64,000 bases of DNA from Paragyromitra xinjiangensis (taxonomy: Eukaryota; Ascomycota; Pezizomycetes; Pezizales; Discinaceae), in NCBI GenBank assembly GCA_038503065.1, contig JBCAMK010000015.1:248001-312000 (forward strand), read 5' to 3'. Below are positions 48,077 through 59,709 of the stretch, piece after piece. The position numbers were made by a program, and so were the translations under genes. Positions within the stretch are counted from its first letter, which is position 1. Each line of letters begins with the position of its first letter. The notes beneath the pieces were generated by a model. That model searched no databases. It was not told the origin of the DNA and saw only the letters and a list, made by a program, of their open reading frames with translations.

Positions 48077-49131
48077 GATAGGAACTGTAAGCGCTACCCA
48101 GGGCATGTTCCAAACGAAATACAAAGCTGACCAACTATAGTTTTATAAAGTGGGGTCGACACTCCTGGAAGGATCAAATAAATTGGCGTTGTTCTGACTT
48201 GGTAGGGAAAATCTTGTATGAATTTGTTTTAGATATTAAATTCCGATTATGGAAGTTATACTGGGAACGCGGAGAAATGTACTGTTAGACTTGATCCTTA
48301 TTTTGTAGACTGATAGTAATAAAGGCAGTCAACCGTAAACCATCCTGACCCTATAAGCCTAACCCAACCACCCTCGATAAAATCTCCAGACATACTTCCC
48401 CAAACAGACCAACACACCAACCCCCTCCAAAAATCCACTTCACAAAATCTCACTCGAACCCAACCCATCAAAACCCACGGCCACCAATAACCACAAACAA
48501 AATCGCACACCCAACCAACCACACCCAAAACACCAACCCAACCCCCAACAAATTCACACCCAATCCCCCTCCCCCTAGAACATGTGCCACGATTCATGCT
48601 GCCTGCTGACGTATCCCGCCGCTAGCGGTGGGTGGGTTGATCAGCGAGGTACGAGATGAGGGCTAGTCCCGATTGGGTATAGCGCGACAGGAGGCTTATC
48701 GAGATCTGATACATGGCACGATGGTTTCCGATATCGATGTGATTAGTGATTGATGCTGATGAATGGTGGTGTCAGATCTGACAGGGTTTTGAATGTGTCA
48801 CGTGCAGAGACCCGCGGGATGAGTGATATACTGTGAGTGGTCACTGAATTTTTTTTGTTTGATGACACGCGGTATGTACTGCCGTGGCGTTTCAGGGGTT
48901 GATGGGAAGGTTTTGAGCGATATGCTTTGTGGAAGCTGATGAGAGAAGGTTTATTCTAGGATTAAGTCCGCGGTCTACTGAACTCTCTAAACCTATAAGA
49001 AAGCAAAAGACAGAGTCGCTAATAATCACTAACGTTAAGAAATATACCCGACCAAGTTTAGAAGGCCCTAGCACAGAATAGGCATCTGTGCTTTAGGCTT
49101 AACTAAACCACCGTGATATACTATCCTCCTA
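48077..49131. other. Intergenic region
   Basis: About 1 kb between convergent genes. The stretch 48340-48580 is C/A-rich and G-poor on the + strand, like 16760-17630. No gene or RNA was recognised. Confidence 0.45.
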
Positions 49132-50854
49132 TCAAGTCAATGTGCAATAGTCCCTCCCCTTCGCTACCTGGTATCTACATAACCACCCCTCCAGCACCAA
49201 ACTTATCAACCCTGCTACACAAATACCCCCACTATCGCTTACCGTGACCGCGCCTAAACTAAACTCCCTCTCCTCTTCATCGACGGAATCCGTGATTTCC
49301 GCGAATGTATTAACGTATACCATCCCTCCCAACAAGCCCTCCCAGAATACAACCAGAAAGACAACCCATATGTTTGGGAGGAAGTCAAACATTGCGTGGA
49401 GGACAAGGATGATGAGGTTAACACATTGAAACAACGAAGGCGGGTAGAGCGCGTGGAAGCGAATGAATGGAGTTGAAGATCGCGAAATGAAGACTCCTAT
49501 TTGGTAGATCGTGTTGTACATTGGGTAAGCGTCGCGATAGGCTTTGAAGGGCATCTCAGCGAGAGGGAAGAGGAGGGTGGGGGCAACGCCTTGGTTAATG
49601 GTGTATTCGGCGATGTAGACAAGAAGAAGAGGGACCATGCTATTTGTATGTTAGTTTTCGGGTTCTTCTATATATGCAACTACCCGTAGTCTTCTAGCTT
49701 CCGAGAGCATTCGGGTGGATAGAAAGTCGGGAGAACGGGTGGGCGCATACTAAGGAAAGAACAAATGCTGAGTCTTCTTCAAATTCGCCCGAAAGCCCTT
49801 CCACGCTGCTATCGCCTGACCAGAAAGGCTCTTCTCTCCACCCCCACTAGGTCCGTTCACAGCAAGAAAGGCGTGACCATTGGCAGAGTGGACTGATGAC
49901 GCTAATGGCGTGCTCTCCTCATTTTCCTCTGATGCTAGCAGTGCGCCTTCCTCACTCACCTCAGCACCCTCGACAATTGGCTCATACCCATCCCATTTCT
50001 TTCCCTTTAGCACATCTAGAGGTAGTATCACAAAGAATGCGAACAGCATGACCATTGGCAGGAAACCAAACGCCATCAGGCTCCCCCTGACACTCCACTC
50101 CATCCAGCTTGTTGCAAACACGTACAACCCCGCGCCCAGCAATCCCGCCGCACCCGTTCCAGAGCTCCAGAATGGTACTGCAAACCTCCCGTAGAAATGC
50201 GTCATTCCCAGAAACGACAACTCCCCACCTCCGGACGAGATCGACGCTAGAACAACGCCAAAGAGTCGCACTGGGAGAGAGTCTGCCCAGGCGACAAGTT
50301 GCATTCCCACGAAAGCGAGCACGACAAGGAGCGGAATCCGTATGCGGTAGGGAAAGTGGTGGATGAAGTAGGGCGCTGTCAGCTTCGTAATAAAGGAGGG
50401 GCCAACATCTGCAAGGAGGACGATGGCTTTTGGGAGGGCTGGACCGACGAGGTCAAGAGCAGCGGAAAGGATGATGACATAGAGGACATTGTTGATACAG
50501 CCTAGAGGGATGCGAAAGGGAGATTAGTTGTGATGGATTACTTGGAGGAAGGTAAACCAGGGAGAGTCCTATCGAGGTAAATAGAACAGATAAAGGATGA
50601 CGTCATCAAGAATAGCACTAGCGAGGAGGTTGGGAAGAGAAATAGGAAAGGAGAGGGAGAGCGGGAGAGAGCTAACCAAATAGCCAAAAAGCTGTGCAGA
50701 CTTGAGGGTTGGCGCCAACAAAAGAGGCTCTTATCCGGGCTTTGTAGATGGAGAGACTGGATGCAGGAGCCCCCGGCACGGGTAGCGAGAACGACGACAT
50801 TTGCGAGCCTCGCGATGACGATGTCGCTGCTCCAGGCGGCGGGGTATCTTCCAT
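49132..50854 (-). CDS. BTN1: CLN3/battenin family lysosomal (vacuolar) membrane protein, Btn1
   Basis: Multi-spanning vacuolar or Golgi membrane protein of the CLN3 family (major-facilitator-like fold), needed in fungi for vacuolar pH and arginine balance. In humans its loss causes juvenile Batten disease. Three exons on the minus strand: 50854-50677, 50501-49751 and 49639-49132; introns 175 and 111 bp, in phase; 478 aa, near the usual fungal size. Conserved pieces are [25 protein letters not shown] across the first junction, [30 protein letters not shown] (about 324-335), the FISRSS motif (about 360-365) and GGMVYVNTF (about 414-422). About ten hydrophobic helices can be drawn, with an acidic loop ([20 protein letters not shown]) in the middle. 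The short N-terminus ([14 protein letters not shown]) is variable in the family. Confidence 0.94.
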
Positions 50855-51149
50855 CTAGGGAAGAAAGGGGAGAAAACTCAAACGTAGGCAGAAAGGAGGG
50901 TAAAGATAAAGTGCACACGTTTCGCCTCTCTCTGTCTCTCTCTCTCTCTTAGGGGGCGGAAGGGAGAGTTACATACCCAGATGTTAGCCCGCGACCCCTT
51001 GCACGGCTACATGTACCTAGCACACACACATTCTGTCTGATTCACGCTGTCACCCATGATCCCTCCCCGCGTCCCACCCAAAGGTCAGCAGCCGCCCCAG
51101 TCTCCTACCAAAAGTTTCATGATAGGTACTCGCGCTCCAAAGTTACATG

Positions 51150-51318
51150 TACAGTCGTTCACGGGGTGACGGCGAATCCTGTCTGATGGCGAACAGGGGT
51201 TATTCGCAGTATATTTCAGTACGGATTTGCTAAGCTGTCAATTTTCTCGGACATTTATTGGCCAAAAACCCCTGTTCGCCATCAGACAGGATTCGCCGTC
51301 ACCCCGTGAGTGACTGTA
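51150..51318. mobile_element. MITE-like element with 50-bp inverted repeats and TA duplication
   Basis: Arms 51152-51201 and 51267-51316 are inverted copies over 50 bp with two mismatches (positions 6 and 7 of the arm), separated by a 65-bp loop. The termini read CAGTCRYTCACGGGGTGACG. The dinucleotide TA flanks both ends (51150-51151 and 51317-51318), as expected for a target-site duplication of Tc1/mariner-pogo elements. At 165 bp it has no coding capacity, so it would need a transposase from elsewhere. It sits about 300 bp upstream of the BTN1 start. Confidence 0.8.
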
Positions 51319-52086
51319 GGTAACTTTCCGGACAATGCTATTTACAGTACCTTGCACTCCCATCACCCCTGCACCCCTCCCCCATCTATCTAATCTATCC
51401 CATAACAGGCATATGCAGTCGCCCTTCGTGCACTTCATGACACCTCGTGCTGCAGCAGCGAGAAGAAACAGAAGCAACAGAAGCAGCAGTCACTGCTTGG
51501 CACTCTACGTAACCTGCACGATAAGTAAAGCAATAAGTGATGGCTGCAGTGGCTGCAGGCGGAGATCGGCAAATCGACTGGTTGGTGGGGAGGGCCAGCG
51601 AACAGAAGAAAACCAGCGCCAGGGCCACAGCCGTGTTAGAGATGCTCGTTCGGGAAGAGCCTTGAGGTGTGGGGTCGCCCTAAAAGCCGTTTGCTGCGAA
51701 TGCACCACACCCTTGGCAGAAACAGGGTTCCTTCCCAGCAAGCGACAGCTCCCTCTTCGGGGAAATGGGGCCTGCCAGGGTTCGTGTTGCGGGCGCCGGG
51801 GCGTGGGAGACTTTCATGGGCGACAGAGAGACATGGTTCATGGCCACAGGACAGGACAGCCATGCACGCACAAGACACGGTGAAGACATATTCGCAAAGC
51901 AGCGCGCCAAATAATTTCAGGCGAAAGGGTTTTTTGGGGCCTGCACCTGCGTAGTTTGGTGCCCTCATCACTTGGAGTAACACGAAAAAAAAGAGCGGCG
52001 GAGGAAGTAGCACGAGGAAACGAGGGAGAAAAGTTAGGGAAGGGCCGCCCACGGAAGAGTCCGCCGCCCTCGCTCATAATCCCTCC

Positions 52087-52129
52087 ATCAATCAATCAGT
52101 CAGTCAGTCAGTCAATCAGTCAATCAGTT
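52087..52129. repeat. CAAT/CAGT tetranucleotide repeat
   Basis: About ten imperfect tandem TCAR units (TCAA and TCAG), in the presumed 5' leader of RXT3. Confidence 0.85.
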
Positions 52130-52615
52130 GGTCTCCCGGCCAGCTCACCATCGCATTCTGCCTTTGGCTTCTCCTCCTCCTCCTCTCTCCTTCTTGTCTC
52201 GTGCGTGCAGGGTGGTGTGTGTATGTGGTGTATGTGTATGCGTGTGTTGCTCCATCTTCGTCCTCCTCACCCGTCCTCACTCACCTTTCACCCTCACCCT
52301 CCACCACTCCTCCAGCATAGCATCGAGATCTCTTCCACCATCTCGTTCTGCCGTTTGCCTGCTGCTGCTGCTGCTGTTGCTTTGCATCCTGAGCCCCTCG
52401 GCTCTTTTTTTCCCTTCCTCACCTGTTCTGTTGCTTTGATTTGATTTGAATTTTTTCTTTTGCCGTTCCCCTTCCCTCACCCTCCATCTATCTCCTCCCG
52501 TCTCCTCGCCTACTCATTCATCTGGCTGCTCCTGCCGTGGCTCGTTTCCTCACGGCACCCATCAACCATCCTCCTCGTTTCTCTCATCCCTCACCTCGTC
52601 TACCATCAATCCCCA

Positions 52616-55600
52616 ATGGACCCTCGCCATCATCATCCGCTCAACGGTCCTCCTGGGGGCCATCCTCCTCGCGCTGGCCCCCCAATCCATCCGGATGACC
52701 GTGACCGCTCCATGTCCTCTGGGCCCCAGAAACGCTCCAGAATGGACACACGTACCCCTCCTAATGGTGAAATGTACCCTCATCTACAGCAACAACAGGG
52801 GCAGCACATTCAGCATAGCATCTCACGACAGTACAAGGAGGTTTCTAGGTCACCAGAAATAGAGAGAATGGCTGGCTCTTACAGATCTGCTCCTCCACCA
52901 CCACCACCTCCTCCTCATCCATCTCAACAGCAGTCTCAAAGACACGGTTAGCACTACTCTTTCTCCTACAATCTTTCCTCCGCGGCCCTTTTTCGCTCAC
53001 CCTTTCCCTCTCCCCACCCTTTTTTTTTTGCTTTTTCCGTTTTCATTTGGTGTGGGGTTACACGACGAGATTCGTTCGTCATTGTCATGCTCGGGACTTC
53101 GCGCTTCCAGTAGTCTTCACCGGTGTTGTCTCCTCCGGGAAAGATAAGCCGCGTGCTGCGTGTCTATCGCCCTGGGACCTGAGTGGCTTACTGAAATTAT
53201 CTAAACAGAATCCGTACCTCAAAGTCATCCCGGATCGAGTCGCGGCTCTCCATTCATAACACCCCACAGAACATCAACTCCAGAAAATCATCGAACGCCT
53301 TCAGGGCATAACTCACCACATCTATACCGAGGTTCGTAATTGTGATACTATTTTCCCCACTTCAATCCTGGCCTGGTTCCTTAGCCAAGCGCGCTAAACC
53401 CTAAGTGACGCTAATGGCACTAACCGATCCCGCGTTTCAACTTTTCAGGTCCTCCACCTCCTTCAGAATCAATGATGCAACAATCGCTACAACAACAGCA
53501 CGTACAACACTCCCAGCATCACCGCGGAATGCCACCTCCGAGTTCGCCACACCATAACCCGATCGCACCTCCGCCGCAGCAAATGCAGTCACAACGGCAA
53601 CCGCCACCTAGCCATCACCACCCTGCAGGTCCACCGCCATCTTTCGGCCAAGGGCTTTCAGGTGGCCCTGGACGTGAATTGCCATCGCTTTCCAGTATGC
53701 CGGCCCCTCGACCACCGAGTATGTCTATTCTTTCGATGCTTGACACGAGCGATTCCCCCGCTCCACCGTCGCATGCCCCTCACCCTTCACCCATCTCCAC
53801 CCATTCCCTGCCTCCGTCCTCCTCAAGGCCATCGGAATTTTCACCCTTAAAACGGCCTTACACTCCAGATTTGAATGGCGTCTCAAGCACAGATAGAGAC
53901 AGACAAGTTAGTAGCACGTCTGCCAGCCCGAGTACTGCGAACGGTCCTCTACCAGGTTTTCCAGGGCAGAAGTCCAATCGCGTCATGTCATCAGAACAAG
54001 TCTATCGCCCGCATCAACGGCTGCAATACGAGTCACACGTACATTCTCGCGAGCGAGACCATCAACAAGCTGAAAATATGGGGTCACAAGGGCCACCACA
54101 ACGACCCATGTCGCAGCCGGTGACCAATAGCCAGAGCATCTCCAGTGTGCTCCAAGAAGAGCCGCTGCAAAGGCTTGGGTTGTCCGGTAGCGACCCCTAC
54201 TCCAATCAAGCGAGAAGGTATGAGAAGGAATGGCAGATGGAAAAAGAGAGGGAGAGAGAGAGGGAGAGGGATAGACTCGAGAAGGAACGATTGAGGGAAG
54301 AGATGGAGCGCGAACGAGACAGGGATCGAGAGCGCGAACGGGAACGGGAAATGAAAGAAAGGGAACGAGAAAGAGCAAGGGCTAGAGAAAGGATGGAAAG
54401 GGCGAATACGATGCAAGCACCCCTTGGGCAACAGGGCTTTGGCCGGGAACCTCATAGGCTTGAACATCAACATCAACATCAACCGCCTCAGACTTCAAGT
54501 TCGCATCTATCATACCCTATGACAATCACAGCTCACTCTCGAATGTCGGCGACTAGTCAGGACACCATTCCTGGGCCTCCACCCGTTTCAGCAATATCCA
54601 CTTCTTCGACTATGGCGCTACCGCAAACTTCAACCTCTGGAACAGGCGGGCTTGGACCAACCCCAGCTCCGCTACCAACGGCCACGACCACTGGGAGGGA
54701 GGGGTTCCAGACGTTCACAGGATACACCACTCCCATGCCCCCAAGCCCATTTGCTATCACCGCAAGCCTTCCCGTATTACCACCTGTGGTAGAAGGGGGC
54801 CGAGATAGTAGACGACAGGGGTTTCCTTTGCAAGTAACAGGCCCTCCTTTTGGGAGAGACGAGCCAGCAAGAGCAGAAGATGCCCTGCAAAGAGGGCTGA
54901 GTAGACAATCCAGCGGGTTGGCCGAGGAAGAGAGAAGGCGGAGGGCAGAAAAAGATAGGGACGATTTAATGAGGGATCGAGATGCAAGAATGAACGGACA
55001 AAGCATGGACAACCAAAGCCCACCAAAGAGGGGACTAGGTGGGATGGAAATTTCTAGCATGACTCGGAACTGGAGTGAGGATTTCCAGAAAGGGCTGATG
55101 GAAAATAACCGGGAGAGGGAGAGGGAAGAAGCTGGGAAGCTGAATATGGGACTAGGCAAAAGGGAAAGGGAGGACGATGAAGCTGCAAAGACGGAAAAGA
55201 AGACGAAGAAGCACCATGGGCCACCACATCATCACCATCATGGAACGCATGTGCACCAGTATGTTTTCCGATTTTTTGTTAATATATACAATGCAATACA
55301 TTGTCATCTATATCCCTGAATAAGGCTAACAAAGAAGGACGGTTAGTGTTGGAGGGCATCATCATCGCCACTATTACCACAATAAACCAGAGGACGATGT
55401 TGGAACTCTTAGCCTACCCACGGTTCCAAGAGCCGGGGCACGTTCGAAATCACCGAACAGCCATATGCATCATCACATTTATAATTGCAACCAGCACGCT
55501 CACCACAATCCACAAAATGTGCCCGCCGCTCCCACAACACAAGTAGTACCGCAGCGGAGGATAGAGACGAGCCTTCTTATAGACTCATCTAAAGTTTTGG

Positions 55601-56397
55601 CTTCTCTCTCCTCAAAGCCACGTCATTATCTTGGTTCGATAATCTACCATCCAACACCAACCCCGAAGCAAGGTTATTCGATTACACAACCATTGCTGCC
55701 AAGGTTTGAAGGTAAAGAGAATAGCATTTTCCAAGTTCGAATTCCACGGCGATTCTTGAGCGAGCAGCAGCGGAGAGACGTTCACCGGCGCAGATGTGTC
55801 TGGGGAACAGAAGTCTACACCGACGACTCGGACGTGTTGGGTGTATTAGTTCACCTCGGAAAGGTTCCAGGAGTCTTGCCTGAAGGTGTTGAGCCAAGTT
55901 TGGTAGCGGAGACGGGATGTAGAAAAATCATCACAAACGGCATGATTAGTGCTTCCCCACGCTCTCCTCCCATCTCCACTCCAATGAAAAAGAAGGCTGC
56001 CAACGGAACAACCAATGGGAAGACCGATAAGCAGGTACAGGATGGCCCAACTATACCAGCCGCAAAGGATCTCATCGTCAACCTTCTCATCCTTCCTACC
56101 CTAGAAAAATATACTGGATCCACGCGTAACGCACTCAAATCTCGGAGCTGGACCACTATTCATGATGGTATGAGTTACTCGATATGGGATATGGAATGGG
56201 TTGAAGCAGGTGAAGCAGAGGCGCGAGGGGGCGGAAGCAAGAAGAGACGGTTAGATGAAAGAGAGTGGGTTAGGAGATGGGGTGAACTACCACCTAGCCG
56301 TGGTGGTATGGGGAAGAATGGGTGGGGCAAGAATAGGTGGAGCGTTGGGGATGGCAGAGCCGGAAATAAAGGGAAGGTGGCCGAGGTTGGGGCTTGA
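52616..56397 (+). CDS. RXT3: Rxt3-domain protein of histone deacetylase (Rpd3L-type) complex
   Basis: Nuclear subunit associated with the Rpd3 large histone deacetylase complex, which represses transcription. Three exons: 52616-52946, 53449-55258 and 55347-56397; introns about 500 and 88 bp, in phase; 1063 aa. The first two exons code long low-complexity sequence (poly-Pro, Gln/His-rich), then an Arg/Glu helix (about residues 365-425, EKERERERERDRLEKERLRE) like a single alpha-helix. A His cluster (HHGTHVHHVGGHHHRH) bridges the second junction. The Rxt3 domain is about 805-985, with LGSIIYHPTPTP, LPRFEGKENSIFQVRIPRRF and RRCVWGTEVYTDDSDVLGVLVHLG, all typical of the family. The C-terminus is basic with GW repeats. 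Start 52616 is the first ATG of the frame that follows the leader; the long first intron has no strong alternative exon. Confidence 0.92.
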
Positions 56398-58092
56398 AAT
56401 GTTTACTATTCGGGGGAGTTAACATCTAGCACACATGGTCTAAGGGCAAAAGAGGGAGAATATGAGCAAGAATATAATGATGCGGGAAATAATTTACCGC
56501 GAGGACAAGAACCTTTTATTTTCATGGCTTTCCTTCGTCCTTCATATTTCTTTGTGGTTGGCTTTTTGATTCACTTTTTGTCCCCTTTGTACCTGGGAGG
56601 CACGCGCTTTTTGGGCTGGTTGGCTGTCTGTTCTATATTTTTTATTTATCATTTTATGGCTTGCTTCTCCTTTTGCTTCTCATGATATCTTGATTTCGTT
56701 TCATTTATCTAGCGACTAGCGAGACAGTGGATCACAAATGGGCGGACTTTGTTATTGCTATGCTTTTATCGGTATTGGTTTTTATCTTAACGACTCTCTT
56801 CTCATTCAAAAAAAATCGTATGTATGTTGATGAATGAGGGTAGTGGAGGAGAGGGAAGTTCAGTAGGAGAGGTCAATTAAATGAAGTTTTTATATAACTT
56901 GGGTTCGAGATTTTGTAACTTTTGATGCTTACGCCCAAGAACCTGGGTGCCTCGGTCCAGAACAATCCATTGCAAAAGCTATGATCCACCCGCATTTACG
57001 GAGATTTACCTGTCGGATCCCCGCACCAAAACCGAGTCTCTTTTTCCGGGCGGGTTACAGTGGCGTGTGCTAGTGTAGAGTAGCTGTGGGTTCAGCTCCG
57101 ACCAGACCTTCACGATGGCAGCAGCGACGGTTTCGGTTCCCATCCACTCCCGGGCGCCCAGCGCGAGCCAAGGCGATTCCCCCCTCTCTCCTCCGGGAAA
57201 CTGGTTATGGGGTGATCCGTCTGCACGTGAGACAACACCTTGTCCCGTCTCTTTTCTTGTTTCTTTTCTTTTCTTTTTTTTTTTTGCTCTTGGGAAAAGG
57301 GGAGACATGCCGTGCAGTGACATGCATAGATTAGAAAATAGAAGGAAAAAAAACCACTTATTCGGCTCCGTCGGGACGCAGAGTGGTAGGTTATCGTGCA
57401 TGGATGCGGCGTAAGCGAAAAGTCTCGGCGCGGGAGAGGCGCACGGACGTCTTGGGGATTTGGAACAGGGTTTGTTTTGGTAGGGGGGTAGTGTTGCGTT
57501 TTGGCTTGGTGGGACGTCATGGGGTATCACTCGGGATGTGGTTTTCTTGGAATGTACCGGAGGGGTGGGTTTCGTGGATTTCTGGAGGGGTTGTCTTTTC
57601 TTGGCGATCATGATCATTAAAGCAGCGGTTTTTATCATTCTGTGAGCGTAGATTAGGGTAAAGTGTTAAGGTCTGCGCATTTCGGGTTTCTAGAACAAGA
57701 GGACTGTCAGCTGTGGTCTGTGTAACTAATAGGAAAGCCATAATCCTCTTCGATGTTACCGAGCCTACTTGTAGCTAAGTATTACACATGTGTATACTAG
57801 GCCCTCTGTATATCTAAAACTATAGATATTAGGTCTCTAGGTGATCGAGTTGTCGTAGGGAATGATTGTTTCTTGAAAATTCTTCGTTTTAATGATCACC
57901 AGTGAGTACGTGGCCAAATCATATATTTTAGCTACAAATCTGCAGATACCGACGCTTTTTACCAAGATACAAAAACACTTAAACAAGATAAGAAGAAAAC
58001 AAAAGAGAAATTAAGAAAGCAATTACACCCAGCGCAACCCAGTACTAGCCTTTTAAAAGTAAACGATACACATCACCCCAGAAGAACAGCGA
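56398..58092. other. Intergenic region between RXT3 and zinc-finger-like gene
   Basis: About 1.7 kb between convergent genes. It holds T-rich 3' flank sequence up to about 56900, then a GC-richer part (57000-57640) with overlapping frames on both strands (57006-57638 minus; 57086-57613 plus) that have no recognisable content, then AT-rich sequence. Confidence 0.45.
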
Positions 58093-59709
58093 CTACCCCA
58101 TAGCAATAACACTATGGAGGACTAATTCCCCACCATCTGCTTGCGATTGAGCAGATCCGGGCGTCTCTCCTGCAGACGGAGGCCTAGGACCTCCGACTCT
58201 TATTGTCCTAGGGAGTTCATACCCCCCGTATACGCTGGGATCGCTCTCCGGAACTGGCTGTTGCAGCAGCTCCATTCTTGTGGCCCAAGCTTCTTGAGAG
58301 TTTTCCTCACTGAAACCCACCATCCACTGGTCTTGTGGTATGGGGTGGTTCACCTCCAGACTCAGAAAGTCTTGCGGGGGAGCATTTGAAGGGGATTGGT
58401 TGTTAAAGCGCACCCCGATAATTTTCGCCCGATCTTCGATAGAGTCATTGACTGGGTATTGGGCGTGAGTCTGTTTGGAGGACGAGGCACCTGCTGGCTC
58501 GAGTTGTGGGTTGGGGTAGAGTGGTTGGTTATGGTTAACCTGACTATTAGGTGTGGGATTATTAAGCATATCCTTACTAAATGTGATGTACACCATAGTT
58601 AGATAAAAGTAACTAAACTCAACCGATGCTAACACCGGACTAGCACGAACCCTCGGAGGTACGGTTCCAAGAATAGCACTAACTAGGGGCTTGAAAATAC
58701 CTTGGTGAGTTCTCTACACACTCCGAATATAGCGTTCCTATTTTTGCGATGTGCTTTCTAAGACTGACTGGACCTTTGCAATTCTTGCGGCACGCAGGGC
58801 AGTCTTGGCCATTCCTTCCGTGTCCGGTCTATATTTGTTAGTATTCAGGTGGTATAGGACTTAGGGGGGATTGTAAACCCACTTTAGCGTGGTGTGTGTA
58901 TCCGGGCTTTGAGACGAATTCCCTAGGACAGCCTGGTTCTGGACATCTGATCATTGGCCTGGGCTGGCCGTTTGCCAGTAAACGTTTCCCTTTTTTTACT
59001 GGGGTCTTCTTGGGCTTTGGGGTCCTTTTGGGGTGGTTGGCAGTAACTCGTGTTGGTGAAGGGGGAGGGGGAGGGGGAGGGGGGAGAAGAGGGGGGAGAG
59101 GCTGAAGAGGCTGAAGGGGAGGAATAGGAGGGGGAGGTGGTGGTATGTGATCGGAGGAACTATGAGGATAGTATTCCATAATACTTTGACCTTGAGGTGG
59201 TAGTGGTGTGTGATGGGAGGAAGCAAGAGGGTTTTCAAGAACATCTTGATCTTGAGATGGTGTTTTCGTTAATAAGGCCGGGAATATTGCCCGTTTTTGA
59301 TATCTGAAGTATGCTTCCCGAACGTGAGGAGAGGCGAACGATGACTGAGCACTGTAAGGAGATATCATAGATCCGGGGGGAAATCGGTTATGATAGTCCT
59401 CTATAAGTTGGAGACCTTTATCTGTCAAAAATCCCTAATCGCCCACATAGAGATGCTTAGAAGATTGAACGGAGGAGATAATGGAGTGGTTAAAGGGTTA
59501 TTTGGGATTTCTCTCACTGATTCAAGATCTCCCATCCATGTAAACTCGATATCTCTATATTTCCTCTCATAGGGACGATCCGTATCATCATCGGGAAATT
59601 GGGGCTTTGAGAAATTTAGATCCTGGTAGTTTGCTAATCGAAAGCTGGGGGAGTCGGGGTCCGGGGGATGGAGAGCCTGGGGTTCCCCTTGGACTTCTTG
59701 GTTTGACAT
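58093..59709 (-). CDS. C2H2-like zinc-finger protein, frameshifted in this sequence
   Basis: Minus-strand gene read as 59709-58883 (with one base apparently missing near 59428-59432), 58828-58718 and 58572-58093. The N-terminal part (MSNQEVQGEPQALHPPDPDS, with WMGDLESV) runs open until a T-run. The frame then shifts by one and continues as LTDKGLQLIEDYHNRF, poly-Pro and a basic stretch (KRTPKPKKTPVKKGKR). A finger-like motif follows, CPEPGCPREFVSKPGYTHHAK, interrupted by a 54-bp intron after its second histidine. The next exon has a second, degenerate finger, CPACRKNCKGPVSLRKH. The third exon is Pro/Ser/Gln-rich. A DNA-binding regulator is plausible but unproven. The last intron (58573-58717) is the least certain. 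The frameshift may be a sequencing error in a homopolymer or true inactivation. Confidence 0.6.

Larger units (their letters stand above)
50855..52615. other. Divergent BTN1/RXT3 promoter region
   Basis: About 1.8 kb between divergent genes. It contains the hairpin element at 51152-51316, a GC-rich stretch (51680-51960) with many overlapping but unrecognised frames, a tetranucleotide repeat (52087-52129), and long CT-rich tracts leading to the RXT3 start, probably its 5' leader. Confidence 0.6.

Noticed and set aside
51335..52095. Several 76-182 aa frames on both strands in a GC-rich stretch
   Set aside because: Mutually overlapping, low similarity to any known protein; GC-rich DNA with few stops explains them.
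57006..57638. 210-aa minus-strand frame with overlapping plus-strand frames
   Set aside because: Lys/Arg-rich run and no domain; overlapped by equally long frames, so composition is the likely cause.
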